Shown: one piece after another, positions 16,713-24,423 of the stretch
Numbering within the stretch: position 1 is the first letter of the stretch
How the letters are laid out: the number at the start of each line of letters is the position of its first letter
NCBI GenBank assembly: GCA_017540175.1
Contig: JAFYBN010000020.1
Location: forward strand, 1-52,354
DNA: 52,354 nucleotides
Source of the DNA: Clostridia bacterium
Lineage (GTDB): Bacteria > Bacillota > Clostridia > Oscillospirales > CAG-272
Direction of reading: 5' to 3'
The notes under the pieces: generated by a model
Told to the model about the DNA's origin: nothing
The model's input: only the letters and a program-made list of their open reading frames with translations
Databases searched by the model: none
Program-made: the position numbers and the translations under genes

Positions 16713-18239
16713 TCATCCGTCGAGCTTCTTTAAAACCTTTTCGAGGTTTTTGTCCCACGCGCGCTGGTTGCGCGAAAGCACGGACGCGACCTGCGGAGAC
16801 GTGGACGTGAGGCATTTATACAGGACGCCGTTCACGTCGCCGATGCACCAGTTGAAGCAGAAATCCGCCGTGATGCACGAATGGATGAGGTCGATCATCT
16901 GCGCCGTCTCGGGGTCCCGGCTGTACTTGTTCTTCAGCGCGACGTCGTAGTAAACCGGAATCACGATCTTATGCGTCATGGAGCAGGTCGCCTCGAGGAT
17001 CGTCGCGATCATTTCCACCTTCTTCTTCGGCACGGAGGTCGGCAGACCGTAGATCGCCACGCCGTCGTACTGGTTCACGATGTAGTTTTCCTGTTCGGTG
17101 TCGTACTTCGGCAGGGGAATGATACGGTAATCGCTCTCCATGTCGCGGATCATTCCCTCCTCGACGAGGTCGAGGGTATGCGGGCAGAAGAGGACGCGGT
17201 CCTCGCTGAACATCTGCATGGAAATGTCATAGTATTTGTCGTTGTCGAAGCACTCGCCGTAATCCGAATTTCTGAACATATTCCAGAGCTTCGTGTAGAC
17301 GTCGACCGTGTGCTCGTTGTTCAGAACGATCGAATAATTGCCGTCGTCGTCGATGCCGGTGTACTGCACGCCGCCCGCGACGAGCATGCCGTTCAGATGG
17401 TGGCCGTACTGCATGATCGTGCCGTAGCGGTCCTTTTCGTCGCGCTTTCCGTTCGCGTTCACGTCGCGGTACAGACCCTCGGCGAGCTCGTCCATCTTGT
17501 CGAGCGTCCATTCGCCCTCCCACACAAGGTCGTACACGGACTCGTCGGGATGGTAGACGTCCCACAGCGAGGCGTTGACGAACATGCCGTAGATATCGGA
17601 AATGAAGGTGTGGGTCATGTCGCCGGAGACCCAATAGACGTTGTCCTTGTAGTTGATGTTTTTGATCAGCATCTGGCTCCAGTAGGGCTTTTCGATGTCG
17701 ATGACGTCCCACGCGTCGGAGTCGTTCAGCTTCAGCATTTTGCCCTCCGCGGCGAGCCCGACCGTGAACATGCAGTGACCGCAGAACACGTCGTAATCGT
17801 CCGTCCCCGACTGCACCGCCTGCGTGGCGGCAGTGGTGAAGCTCGAGGTCTGCTCCCCGATCGTGAGTCCGGCGTTGCAGCGGTCCTCGAGCGCCTTGTT
17901 GCGCTTCCAGTACGCCTCGTTCACGACGTCGCCGATGTTGTCCGTTTCCTCGTCAAGCTCGATGGACTTTGTCTCGCGGAAGGTGAGGAATCTCAGCTTA
18001 TAGCCGTCATAGTCCATCTTCTCCGGCAGATCGTCGAAGTAGAGCTTCGTTTCCTCCTCCGCGGGCTGCTCTCCGCCCTCTTCTGCCGACGGGGTTTCCC
18101 CCGGCACGGTTTCCGCGGGCGCGGAGGACTTTGCCGCGGGTTTGTTCTCCTTGTTCTGCTTCGATTCGCCGCAGGAGAAGAGGAGCGGCAAAACGAGCGT
18201 CAGCGCAAGCAGAAGGCTGAGTGTTTTTTTCACGTTCAT
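16713..18239 (-). CDS. Extracellular solute-binding lipoprotein (orphan, 508 aa)
   Basis: 508 residues. The signal peptide MNVKKTLSLLLALTLVLPL ends at the lipobox LFSC, followed by an acidic Glu/Pro/Ala linker. The binding domain opens with YDGYKLRFLTF and carries GDVVNEAYWKRNKALEDRCN, the motif shared by the other large binding proteins here. A WEGEWTLDKMDELAEGLYRD segment and an EF-hand-like DVNANGKRDEKDR loop also recur in the paralogues. AAAGGA lies 9 bases before the ATG at 18239, which rejects the longer upstream frame. No permease is adjacent; it is followed by the thioesterase gene and preceded, across a 16-bp tandem repeat, by another member of its family. Confidence 0.88.
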   Translation of the reverse strand: MNVKKTLSLLLALTLVLPLLFSCGESKQNKENKPAAKSSAPAETVPGETPSAEEGGEQPAEEETKLYFDDLPEKMDYDGYKLRFLTFRETKSIELDEETDNIGDVVNEAYWKRNKALEDRCNAGLTIGEQTSSFTTAATQAVQSGTDDYDVFCGHCMFTVGLAAEGKMLKLNDSDAWDVIDIEKPYWSQMLIKNINYKDNVYWVSGDMTHTFISDIYGMFVNASLWDVYHPDESVYDLVWEGEWTLDKMDELAEGLYRDVNANGKRDEKDRYGTIMQYGHHLNGMLVAGGVQYTGIDDDGNYSIVLNNEHTVDVYTKLWNMFRNSDYGECFDNDKYYDISMQMFSEDRVLFCPHTLDLVEEGMIRDMESDYRIIPLPKYDTEQENYIVNQYDGVAIYGLPTSVPKKKVEMIATILEATCSMTHKIVIPVYYDVALKNKYSRDPETAQMIDLIHSCITADFCFNWCIGDVNGVLYKCLTSTSPQVASVLSRNQRAWDKNLEKVLKKLDG

Positions 18240-18286
18240 GAGTCCGTTTCCTTTCCGTATCAGATATCGATCTTTCCCGCGCGCCG

Positions 18287-18359
18287 GTTCACCCGTGCAT
18301 CCGTTCACCCGTGCATCCGTTCACCCGTGCATCCGTTCACCCGTGCATCCGTTCACCCG
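18287..18359. repeat. 16-bp tandem repeat, 4.5 units
   Basis: Four perfect copies of GTTCACCCGTGCATCC (18287-18302, 18303-18318, 18319-18334, 18335-18350) are followed by a partial fifth and a degenerate tail reaching 18367. The array begins right after the stop codon of the upstream minus-strand lipoprotein gene and fills most of the gap to the next one. Perfect identity between units suggests recent expansion. Confidence 0.95.
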
Positions 18360-18367
18360 TTCACCGT

Positions 18368-19882
18368 TCACTCGTTCGCGCCGTAGAAGAAATCGAGGAG
18401 GACGCCCAAATTCTTTTCGAGCTTTCTCGAATACTGCCGGTAAACTCTCGTGATGCTTTCGCCGGAATTCAGAATGTCGCGGATGCGCCACGGGTTGCAG
18501 CCGTCGTTGATGGTCTGGGAATAGAAGTAGCCGAACTGGAAGGAAATGCCGTCGCGGATGATGTCGAGCATATCGGCGGATTCCTCGTCGCGGGTGAATT
18601 TGACCTTCAGCGCCTTGTCATAGAAGGCGGGGATGACCTGCTGTTTGCTCGCCGCGTTGAGCGCGCCCGTCATGACGGCGGTCTTTTCAAGGTTCCTTGC
18701 GTCCTTCGGGATCGCCATGACGCTGTAGCCGTTCCACGCCTGCGAATGATAGATGCTCTGCGACTCGTCCCATTTCGGGTAGGGGAGGATGCCGAAATTC
18801 ATCTCGATCCCGCGGAAGTCGATCGCGCTCTTCAGCCGCTCGGGATAGAACAGCGCGCGGTTGTCGACGAAGATGTCGGCGAGTGGGTTGTCCGTCATAT
18901 TGGACATCATGACGAAGGTATAGACGTCGTTCGTGTCGTGCTCGAACGTGTACAGCTTCGTGATGACGGCGTCGAGCTTTTCGAGGTTGCGGTTCATCTG
19001 CGGCACACCCGCGTCGTCGCGCACGGTGAGCTTGATGTCGAACGCGGCGTAATACGCGTCGGCGATGTTGCCGAAGTCTGTGGCGAACCCGAACGAATCG
19101 GATTTGTCCTTCGCGCCGTCGCCGTTCTGGTCCACGTACACGCCCGTGCTGAGCTCCATGAGCTTGTCAAGAGTCCATTTGCCCTCCCGCACGAGGCTGT
19201 ACAGATCTTCGAGGTTGTACGACTCCGCCATGCCCTTGTTGAAGAAGTACACGAGCATGCTGGGCCAGACGGAATACGTGAAGTCCCCGGCGAGATAGTA
19301 GAGCTTATCGTTCAGCGTGCTCTCGCGGATGATGTCGCGGTAATAATAATCCGCGTCCAGATCGATCCCGTCCACCTCGAGAAAATTGCAAAGACATTCC
19401 ATCACGTCGACAGTGCTCATATACGCCTGATAGCCGAGGATGAGGTCAAACGCGCCGTCGCTCGCCATGACGGATTTCTTCATCACCGTGAGGAAATTGT
19501 CCCGCGCGGGCCAGTTCCCGTTGGTCCGAAGCGCCTCGATTTTGACGTTGTACCGCTCGTTCAGCTCCGCGTTGCGCCGGAAGATCGCGTCGTCCACGAT
19601 GTCGCCGCCGTCGGATTCGATGTCCACCTCGTTGAAGGTGTCGGAGTCCTGAATGGTGCGGCAGAGAACGACGAAATTCTCCCCGCCGAAGTCGTGCTCC
19701 CCGAGAGCGGCAAGGACGTCCGCCTCCGTCTCGGGCTCGGTCTCCGCAGTCGGCGCGGCGTCTGCGGGGGCGGGTTCGGCGGAAGCAGACTCGTCGGCGG
19801 CGCCCCCCTCGGAGCAGGAGGCGAAGAGCATGGGAAGAAGCAGGCTCAAAAGAAGAAGAGAAGCGATCAGCTGTTTTTTCAT
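18368..19882 (-). CDS. Extracellular solute-binding lipoprotein (orphan, 504 aa)
   Basis: 504 residues. The signal peptide MKKQLIASLLLLSLLLPMLF runs to the lipobox FASC. A Glu/Ala/Pro linker precedes the binding domain, which opens FGGENFVVLCRT and contains GDIVDDAIFRRNAELNERYN. A Ca2+-loop-like DQNGDGAKDKSDS stretch lies in the middle. The start follows GGAAAGGA by 8 bases. Its promoter matches both consensus hexamers exactly with a 17-base spacer, so high expression is expected. No transporter membrane subunits are nearby; the binding partner could be a shared permease elsewhere. It may form a transcription unit with the next lipoprotein gene and the thioesterase. Confidence 0.88.
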   Translation of the reverse strand: MKKQLIASLLLLSLLLPMLFASCSEGGAADESASAEPAPADAAPTAETEPETEADVLAALGEHDFGGENFVVLCRTIQDSDTFNEVDIESDGGDIVDDAIFRRNAELNERYNVKIEALRTNGNWPARDNFLTVMKKSVMASDGAFDLILGYQAYMSTVDVMECLCNFLEVDGIDLDADYYYRDIIRESTLNDKLYYLAGDFTYSVWPSMLVYFFNKGMAESYNLEDLYSLVREGKWTLDKLMELSTGVYVDQNGDGAKDKSDSFGFATDFGNIADAYYAAFDIKLTVRDDAGVPQMNRNLEKLDAVITKLYTFEHDTNDVYTFVMMSNMTDNPLADIFVDNRALFYPERLKSAIDFRGIEMNFGILPYPKWDESQSIYHSQAWNGYSVMAIPKDARNLEKTAVMTGALNAASKQQVIPAFYDKALKVKFTRDEESADMLDIIRDGISFQFGYFYSQTINDGCNPWRIRDILNSGESITRVYRQYSRKLEKNLGVLLDFFYGANE

Positions 19883-19935
19883 CACGTCGTTCCTTTCCCG
19901 CATGCGCGCGGCGGCTCGATCAGTCCTTATTGAGC

Positions 19936-19964
19936 ATTATACAATCATACGCGCGAGATGTCAA
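19936..19964 (-). promoter_or_regulatory. Consensus promoter of a solute-binding lipoprotein gene
   Basis: On the minus strand, TTGACA (19959-19964) and TATAAT (19936-19941) are both perfect and 17 bases apart. The -35 directly abuts a 14-bp-arm palindrome. Confidence 0.9.
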
Positions 19965-19993
19965 GCGGGGCGCGCGAATTTCGCGCGCCCCGC
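19965..19993. repeat. Perfect palindrome with 14-bp arms next to a -35 box
   Basis: GCGGGGCGCGCGAA, one T, then TTCGCGCGCCCCGC. It lies between the stop of the MaoC-GNAT gene (20034) and the -35 of the next promoter. It is probably the terminator of the MaoC-GNAT transcript, but it lacks a real T-run (only TTG follows), so an operator role is possible. Confidence 0.8.
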
Positions 19994-20033
19994 CGCCGTT
20001 TTCCGCCCGTGCGGATCCTTCTTCCCCGTTCAT

Positions 20034-20900
20034 CTATAATTCTTTGATCATGATCAGCTCGAGCGGCTCCCCTTCTCCCGCCACGAAGCCTCCGCGGTCG
20101 AGGTAACCGAGGCTGCGCCAGAAATGCTGCCCCTCCTCGTCCGCCTGCGTGGACGTCATGATCTTCCGATGACCGGCTTTTTTCATGTCCGCTTCCCAGC
20201 GCTCCTCGAGCGCTTTTCCGATCCCGCGGCGGCGATGGGCTTCGTCGACGTACAGCAGATTGCAGAAGGGGGTATTGTCCCAGAACATGCCGAACCGGAG
20301 AATTCCGACGACCTTCCTGTTTTCATCTAAAAAGACGTAGCCCTGCCCCGTCCGGAGCTTTTCGTCAAATCCCTCCGGCGTCAGATCGCTGTCGAGCTGA
20401 AACCACGCCGCCCGGTCGCGTTCCTCGACGGGGCGGACTGCGGGCCGCGCTCCCGCGCCCGCGCCTTCGCCGTCCGGTCTGCGTTTCACGACAGCCTCCG
20501 TCACGGCGGTCAGCACGCGCTCGCCGTTCTGATTGTACGCGTCGACGGTCAGCTCCGCCAGCCCGCTGCGCGGGCTTCGCTTCACGAGCTTTGTGAGCGT
20601 CGCCTTCCCGGTCAGCGCGTCCCCGGCGAAGACCGGCTTCATCCATTCGATTTTCGTGGATTTCCCGGCGATCAGCTCCTCGCCGAAGAAATCAGCCTCG
20701 AGGTATTTCGCCCACACCGCGAGAAAGGACAGGACGCCCGGCGCGATGAGCCCGCCGAAGGGCGTCGTCTTCGCGTATTCCTCGTCGGTGTGCAGCGGAA
20801 CATTGTCGTACGCGCGGGCGAAGGCGAGCATTTCTTCTTTTTCGATCACGGCGGGGGCACACTCGACCGTCATGCCGAGCGAAAGATCGTCAAAAACCAT
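20034..20900 (-). CDS. MaoC-like hotdog hydratase fused to a GNAT acetyltransferase
   Basis: 288 residues. Residues 1 to ~145 are a MaoC-type hotdog domain: YDNVPLHTDEEYAKTTPFGG carries the hydratase Asp and His, followed by LIAPGVLSF where most members have IAHG. Such domains add water to enoyl-CoA or bind acyl-CoA. Residues ~155-288 are a GNAT domain with the acetyl-CoA loop RRRGIGKAL and a late FWRSLGYLDRGGF strand. A Gly/Ala-rich linker (GEGAGAGARP) joins them. GGAGG lies 5 bases before the ATG at 20900. I am not aware of this fusion as a named family. No neighbours share its strand closely. Function is unassigned. Confidence 0.82.
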   Translation of the reverse strand: MVFDDLSLGMTVECAPAVIEKEEMLAFARAYDNVPLHTDEEYAKTTPFGGLIAPGVLSFLAVWAKYLEADFFGEELIAGKSTKIEWMKPVFAGDALTGKATLTKLVKRSPRSGLAELTVDAYNQNGERVLTAVTEAVVKRRPDGEGAGAGARPAVRPVEERDRAAWFQLDSDLTPEGFDEKLRTGQGYVFLDENRKVVGILRFGMFWDNTPFCNLLYVDEAHRRRGIGKALEERWEADMKKAGHRKIMTSTQADEEGQHFWRSLGYLDRGGFVAGEGEPLELIMIKEL

Positions 20901-20941
20901 GAATCCCTCCCGATCCGGATACGGCCGGATCAACCGCCTCC

Positions 20942-20947
20942 ATTATA
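20942..20947 (-). promoter_or_regulatory. -10 box of the MaoC-GNAT gene
   Basis: TATAAT on the minus strand 41 bases before the start codon. No -35 of good quality lies at the right distance (TTCACA is 20 bases away). Confidence 0.5.
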
Positions 20948-21023
20948 GCGCGGATTCTTGAGCAAAATGTGAACGTTTTCGTTTTTTCGGCGGTCTTTCG
21001 CCGCGATCCCCGGATTTTTGGCT

Positions 21024-22508
21024 TTATCTCCGGTACGGGACGACCTCGCCGGTGTCTGCCCTTCCGATCAGTGTGCCCGCCGCGTCGAAGACGTACCGGT
21101 ACACCGCGCACGAGGCGCCGATCGTGAACGAGCTCGTCGCGGGGGAGAAGAACGCCGAGGTCAGGCTTTCCGCGTCCCATTCGAGCTCCCCGTTTCCGTT
21201 CACCGCCAGCTTTCCGCCGAGCGAGCCCTTTACGGAATAAAAGGTCTTCGGCTCGCCCCCCTCCGGATCGCACAAGAGCAGGACCGCGGTATAATTGTCC
21301 CGCACGAGGGGCGTCAGCTCCTCCTCGGAAATGTCCCATCCGCCCTCGCGCGAGAAGATGGATGCGAGGATGTCCGCGATCTCGTGCCGCCCGCCCGGAT
21401 CGGTCTGCTTCGGGACGGCATAGGCGGAGAGATAGATCCGCCCCTCAAACTCGATCATGTCCGTGAGATAATAGTCGCAGTCGTCCGCCTCGTAGCGATA
21501 GCTCGACGTCACATTGCCCTCCCGGTCCATCCGGTACAAAAGCGCGGTATCCCCGGTCAACCCGTTCCACAGCTGGACGATATATCCGTCCCCGAGCCGT
21601 GCCGCACCCCGGATGCCGTAATTGCCGACCTCCGTTTTCTGAAAGCCGAGTTCCCGCCCGTCGTCGTCGAGGCGGGTGAGGCAGAGGTATGCTGAATCCC
21701 CCCGCGTGAACACCGCCCACGCGCCGTCCGCGCCGCGCAGGACGGCTGCCGCGTATTCGTACCGGAAGCCGTGGTCGAGGCAGCGCTGCCACAGGATATT
21801 CCCCTCCCCGTCCGCGAGGGCGACCCACGCGCGCGCCGTATCCTCATAGGAATAGGTCGTGTTCATGCCCCATACGACGGTCATGCCGCCCGCGTACGAC
21901 CAGCCTTCCGGTAAAAAGTCCGTGAACGACGCACTCCAGAGCGGCTCGCCGTCTTTCAGGCATTCGAGAACGCTCTCTTCGAGGATCTCAAAGCCCCGCC
22001 GTTCGTCGAGCGCGTACCGGTAATCGACGCGGTATTCGATCCCGTGCCCGGAGAGAGATGCCCGCGCGGCGTTTTGATCCCACAGCGCGGCGAGCTCCTC
22101 GGGCGCGGGCTCCTCTTCGGCGATCTCCCATCCGGGAACGGAGGCGCGCAGAACCTCGGCGGTTTTCTCGTTTGTGAAGCTCTTTGTCGTGATATCCCGG
22201 TACACCGCTTTCACCTCCGACCGGCTCAGCCCGTCCGCCGAAAGACCGTTTTCCTCAAAAAACGCGATCGCCTTGCCGTATTCCCGCGCTTCGGCGGCGA
22301 CGGCGTACGCGGCGGAACCCGCGATCGCGATCAGCGCGGCACAGACGGCCGCCCATCCGATGCGGCGCAGACGGCGGCGCTTCGCTCCCACGGAGCCGTC
22401 GTTCTCCCGCGCGCCGTCGGCCGCGGACGGGAGCGCGAACGCCGCCGCCTCGTCGATAAACTTCGCGTCGATGCCGTCGACGGCACGCGAAACAGTTTCC
22501 TTTTTCAC
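21024..22508 (-). CDS. Membrane-anchored partner of the ECF sigma factor (candidate anti-sigma, sensor ectodomain)
   Basis: About 494 residues from a GTG start that overlaps the sigma factor stop (GTGA), so the two are translationally coupled. The first ~45 residues are cytoplasmic and read KKETVSRAVDGIDAKFIDEA, like the short anti-sigma segments found after ECF genes in Clostridia. One membrane segment follows (WAAVCAALIAIAGSAAYAVA, about 53-75). The remaining ~400 residues lie outside and look like a beta-propeller-type repeat protein (LARAW/WAVFTRGDSAYLCL, LGDGYIVQLWNG). I infer that it holds the sigma factor until an outside signal is sensed. The GTG is supported by GAGGGGG 7 bases upstream. 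Confidence 0.7.
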   Translation of the reverse strand: MKKETVSRAVDGIDAKFIDEAAAFALPSAADGARENDGSVGAKRRRLRRIGWAAVCAALIAIAGSAAYAVAAEAREYGKAIAFFEENGLSADGLSRSEVKAVYRDITTKSFTNEKTAEVLRASVPGWEIAEEEPAPEELAALWDQNAARASLSGHGIEYRVDYRYALDERRGFEILEESVLECLKDGEPLWSASFTDFLPEGWSYAGGMTVVWGMNTTYSYEDTARAWVALADGEGNILWQRCLDHGFRYEYAAAVLRGADGAWAVFTRGDSAYLCLTRLDDDGRELGFQKTEVGNYGIRGAARLGDGYIVQLWNGLTGDTALLYRMDREGNVTSSYRYEADDCDYYLTDMIEFEGRIYLSAYAVPKQTDPGGRHEIADILASIFSREGGWDISEEELTPLVRDNYTAVLLLCDPEGGEPKTFYSVKGSLGGKLAVNGNGELEWDAESLTSAFFSPATSSFTIGASCAVYRYVFDAAGTLIGRADTGEVVPYRR

Positions 22509-23062
22509 AGAAACACCCCCTCGTCGGTCAGAAATCTTCTCAGAGCCTTTCTCAAGCGCGAAAGGCGCACCGATATATTGTGCCGGCTCGTATGAAAGAG
22601 TCCGGCAAGCTCCTCGATGGAATCCGCGTACCAGTACCGCCTCACGAAAAGGATCCTGCTCTCCCGCTCGAGCGCCCCGAGAAAGCGGTTGATCGCCGCG
22701 GCGGTCTCCGCGGCGAAAACCTCGTCCTCGACGGACGCGGGCGACGGGAGGCAGTCCGCGAGCTCGTCCAGCGCGAGATCGTACGCGCCGCCCCGTTTGA
22801 CCGCGGTATTCGCGCGGTACCGCTTGAGCGCTTGATTGCGCGTGATCCGGCAGACGTAGCTGAAAAGCGGGTCCGGTCTCTCGGGCGGCACGGTGTTCCA
22901 GACGGCGAGGCACGCGTCGTTCACGCATTCTTCGGCGTCGCGCGCGTCGTTTAAGATGCCGAAGGCGATCTTTTTGAGAGCGGAGCCGTATTTTTTCAAA
23001 AGCTCCGCGACCGCATCCTCGGAGCGCGCGAAAAACAGCTCGATGATCTCCCTATCGTCCAT
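22505..23062 (-). CDS. ECF-type RNA polymerase sigma factor
   Basis: 185 residues. Region 2 spans about residues 10-80 (KYGSALKKIAFGILNDARDAEECVNDAC is the region 2.1-2.3 pattern), and region 4 spans about 125-180 with the helix-turn-helix SIEELAGLFHTSRHNISVRL. It directs RNA polymerase to a small regulon. It overlaps the downstream membrane partner by GTGA, the usual ECF/anti-sigma layout. GGAGGCGGGAGC precedes the ATG. The target promoters are not evident. Confidence 0.93.
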   Translation of the reverse strand: MDDREIIELFFARSEDAVAELLKKYGSALKKIAFGILNDARDAEECVNDACLAVWNTVPPERPDPLFSYVCRITRNQALKRYRANTAVKRGGAYDLALDELADCLPSPASVEDEVFAAETAAAINRFLGALERESRILFVRRYWYADSIEELAGLFHTSRHNISVRLSRLRKALRRFLTDEGVFL

Positions 23063-23191
23063 GCTCCCGCCTCCTTTGCCCGTTTTATATGTCCGTCCGT
23101 CTCTATACTATATACTACGCTTTCGGGGGAAAATATCTCGGTTCAGACTCAATTTTATCAAAAAAATATGTCCATTTCTTCTTTCGACAGC

Positions 23192-23219
23192 AAAACGGCG
23201 GAGAAAATCCCCGCCGTTT
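23192..23219 (-). terminator. Probable terminator of the PepSY gene
   Basis: AAACGGCGG and CCGCCGTTT form a perfect 9-base stem with a 9-base loop. Read on the minus strand it ends in TTTT. It lies 84 bases beyond the stop codon, with the 16-bp-period repeat in between. Confidence 0.65.
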
Positions 23220-23250
23220 CGCGTTGTATTTGGATTCCTTCCGCCGGAGC

Positions 23251-23298
23251 TTCTCAGGCTCTCGGCTTCTCAGATTCTCGGGTTCTCAGTGCCTCGGC
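23251..23298. repeat. 16-bp-period imperfect tandem repeat, three units
   Basis: Units at 23251, 23267 and 23283 follow the pattern TTCTCAG, two variable bases, (T/C)CTCGG(C/G). The array ends a few bases from the stop codon of the PepSY gene (minus strand), the same position relative to a stop codon as the 16-bp array at 18287. Confidence 0.8.
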
Positions 23299-23302
23299 TG
23301 TC

Positions 23303-24298
23303 TCAGTCGTCCCATCTCTCGACGTCTTCCTCGAGGACGGCGCCGGTCTCCGCGTCGATTTCATATTCGTACTCCATGACGCCGGGGACGAAGAATTCGA
23401 TCTCATAGCTCCAGACGCCGTCGTCGCGCTCGAGCTTCGCTTTGCCGAACGTCACCTCGTCCGCCCGCTTGCCCGCGCGCTCGAGAGCGATGGCTTTCGC
23501 CTCCTCCAAGCTGATGGGCGCGTTGAAGGCTTCCTTCTGCCCGCTGCCCGCGGGTGCGCCGGTCTTTGCGCCGGTATTCCCGGTTTTCGGGGCGGCGGTC
23601 CTGACGGTCTCGATCGACTCTTCGCGGATCTCGCCGGTCACGGCGTCGATCTCGTATTCGTACTTCGTTTTGCCAACGAGCACGAAGTCGACGTCGTAGA
23701 CGCGGACGCCGTCGTCCCATTCGAGCTTCAGTTCGGTAACGGTCACTTCCTCCGCTGTGAGCCCCGCGCGGGAAAGCGCGATCCCGAGCGCGGCGTCGGA
23801 AGACATTACGTCGGCATCCGCGGGAACGGAGGGGACGACCGTCTCGACGGCGGCCGGGACGCTTGCCGTCTGTCCGCCGGCTGTCGCCTCGGCGGCCGTT
23901 CCACCGGCGGGCGTTTCGCGAGCGGGCGTTTCTGCGGCGGCCGCATTTCCGGCAGCCGCTGCGCCGGCAGTTGTTCCGCGGGCATAAATTCCTTCAGCGG
24001 GTTCCATTTCGCGCTCGAGCACGGTTCCGTCCGAGGCTTTGATGTCATAGTCGTATTCCACGCCGTTCGCGACGAATTCGATGTCGTAGATGAGCCCCGA
24101 CGCTTTCCAGTCCTGCTCGGCTTTGATGAGGACGGCGTCCTCGGTCTTCACGCCCGCGTCGTTCATCGCGAAGGCGACGGCGCTGTTCTGATCGATGGCG
24201 TTGATGCGGGCGAGTTCCCCCGCTGCGTAGATGCCGGTCGTTCCGATGGCGGCGAGCGCCGCGAGCGAGACGGCGATGACGGTCGTGCGTTTCTTCAT
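23303..24298 (-). CDS. Triple PepSY-domain secreted protein
   Basis: 331 residues. A signal sequence or anchor (MKKRTTVIAVSLAALAAIGTTGIYAAG) is followed by three PepSY domains at about residues 28-95, 155-220 and 260-331. Each has the helix motif of the type VTEEEAKAIALERAG and ends in YDYDIKASDG or YEYEIDAETGAVLEE. Between domains 1 and 2 lies a long Ala/Thr/Pro/Gly linker. PepSY domains are thought to bind or inhibit peptidases outside the cell. GGAGGA lies before the ATG at 24298; the first two codons of the longer frame are not needed. Its promoter carries the same operator-like motif as the adjacent two-component operon, so it is probably that system's target. Confidence 0.88.
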   Translation of the reverse strand: MKKRTTVIAVSLAALAAIGTTGIYAAGELARINAIDQNSAVAFAMNDAGVKTEDAVLIKAEQDWKASGLIYDIEFVANGVEYDYDIKASDGTVLEREMEPAEGIYARGTTAGAAAAGNAAAAETPARETPAGGTAAEATAGGQTASVPAAVETVVPSVPADADVMSSDAALGIALSRAGLTAEEVTVTELKLEWDDGVRVYDVDFVLVGKTKYEYEIDAVTGEIREESIETVRTAAPKTGNTGAKTGAPAGSGQKEAFNAPISLEEAKAIALERAGKRADEVTFGKAKLERDDGVWSYEIEFFVPGVMEYEYEIDAETGAVLEEDVERWDD

Positions 24299-24370
24299 GT
24301 CGTTTTCCTCCACTTGTTTCAAAAAGGTTTTCCGGTGCGCTGTTAGCTCCCGTTTGATTCTGACGGCGTC

Positions 24371-24403
24371 AGTATAGCACCGGTTTGTGAGAACAGCATT
24401 AGA
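24371..24403 (-). promoter_or_regulatory. PepSY gene promoter with response-regulator-like direct repeat
   Basis: On the minus strand, TCTAATGCTGTTCTCAC (24387-24403) lies exactly 10 bases upstream of the -10 TATACT (24371-24376). TCTAAT and TCTCAC are 11 bases apart, one helical turn, the usual spacing of OmpR/PhoP half-sites. The site covers the place of a -35 box, which is not conserved, so activation is expected. Confidence 0.75.
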
Positions 24404-24423
24404 AACGGAAAATTTCTCAAAAA

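Noticed and set aside
18287-18359. CRISPR array
   Set aside because: The units are 16 bp, directly adjoining, without spacers, and no cas genes are present.
9537-19933. Long open frames antisense to the solute-binding, SLH and PRPP synthetase genes
   Set aside because: They mirror GC-rich codon use of the real genes, lack ribosome-binding sites and have low-complexity Arg/His/Val/Asp-rich translations.
23108-23150. Autoregulated ECF promoter upstream of the sigma factor gene (TGAACC and CGTA on the minus strand)
   Set aside because: The spacing between the two elements is 20 bases, longer than the usual 16-17, so I do not call it.
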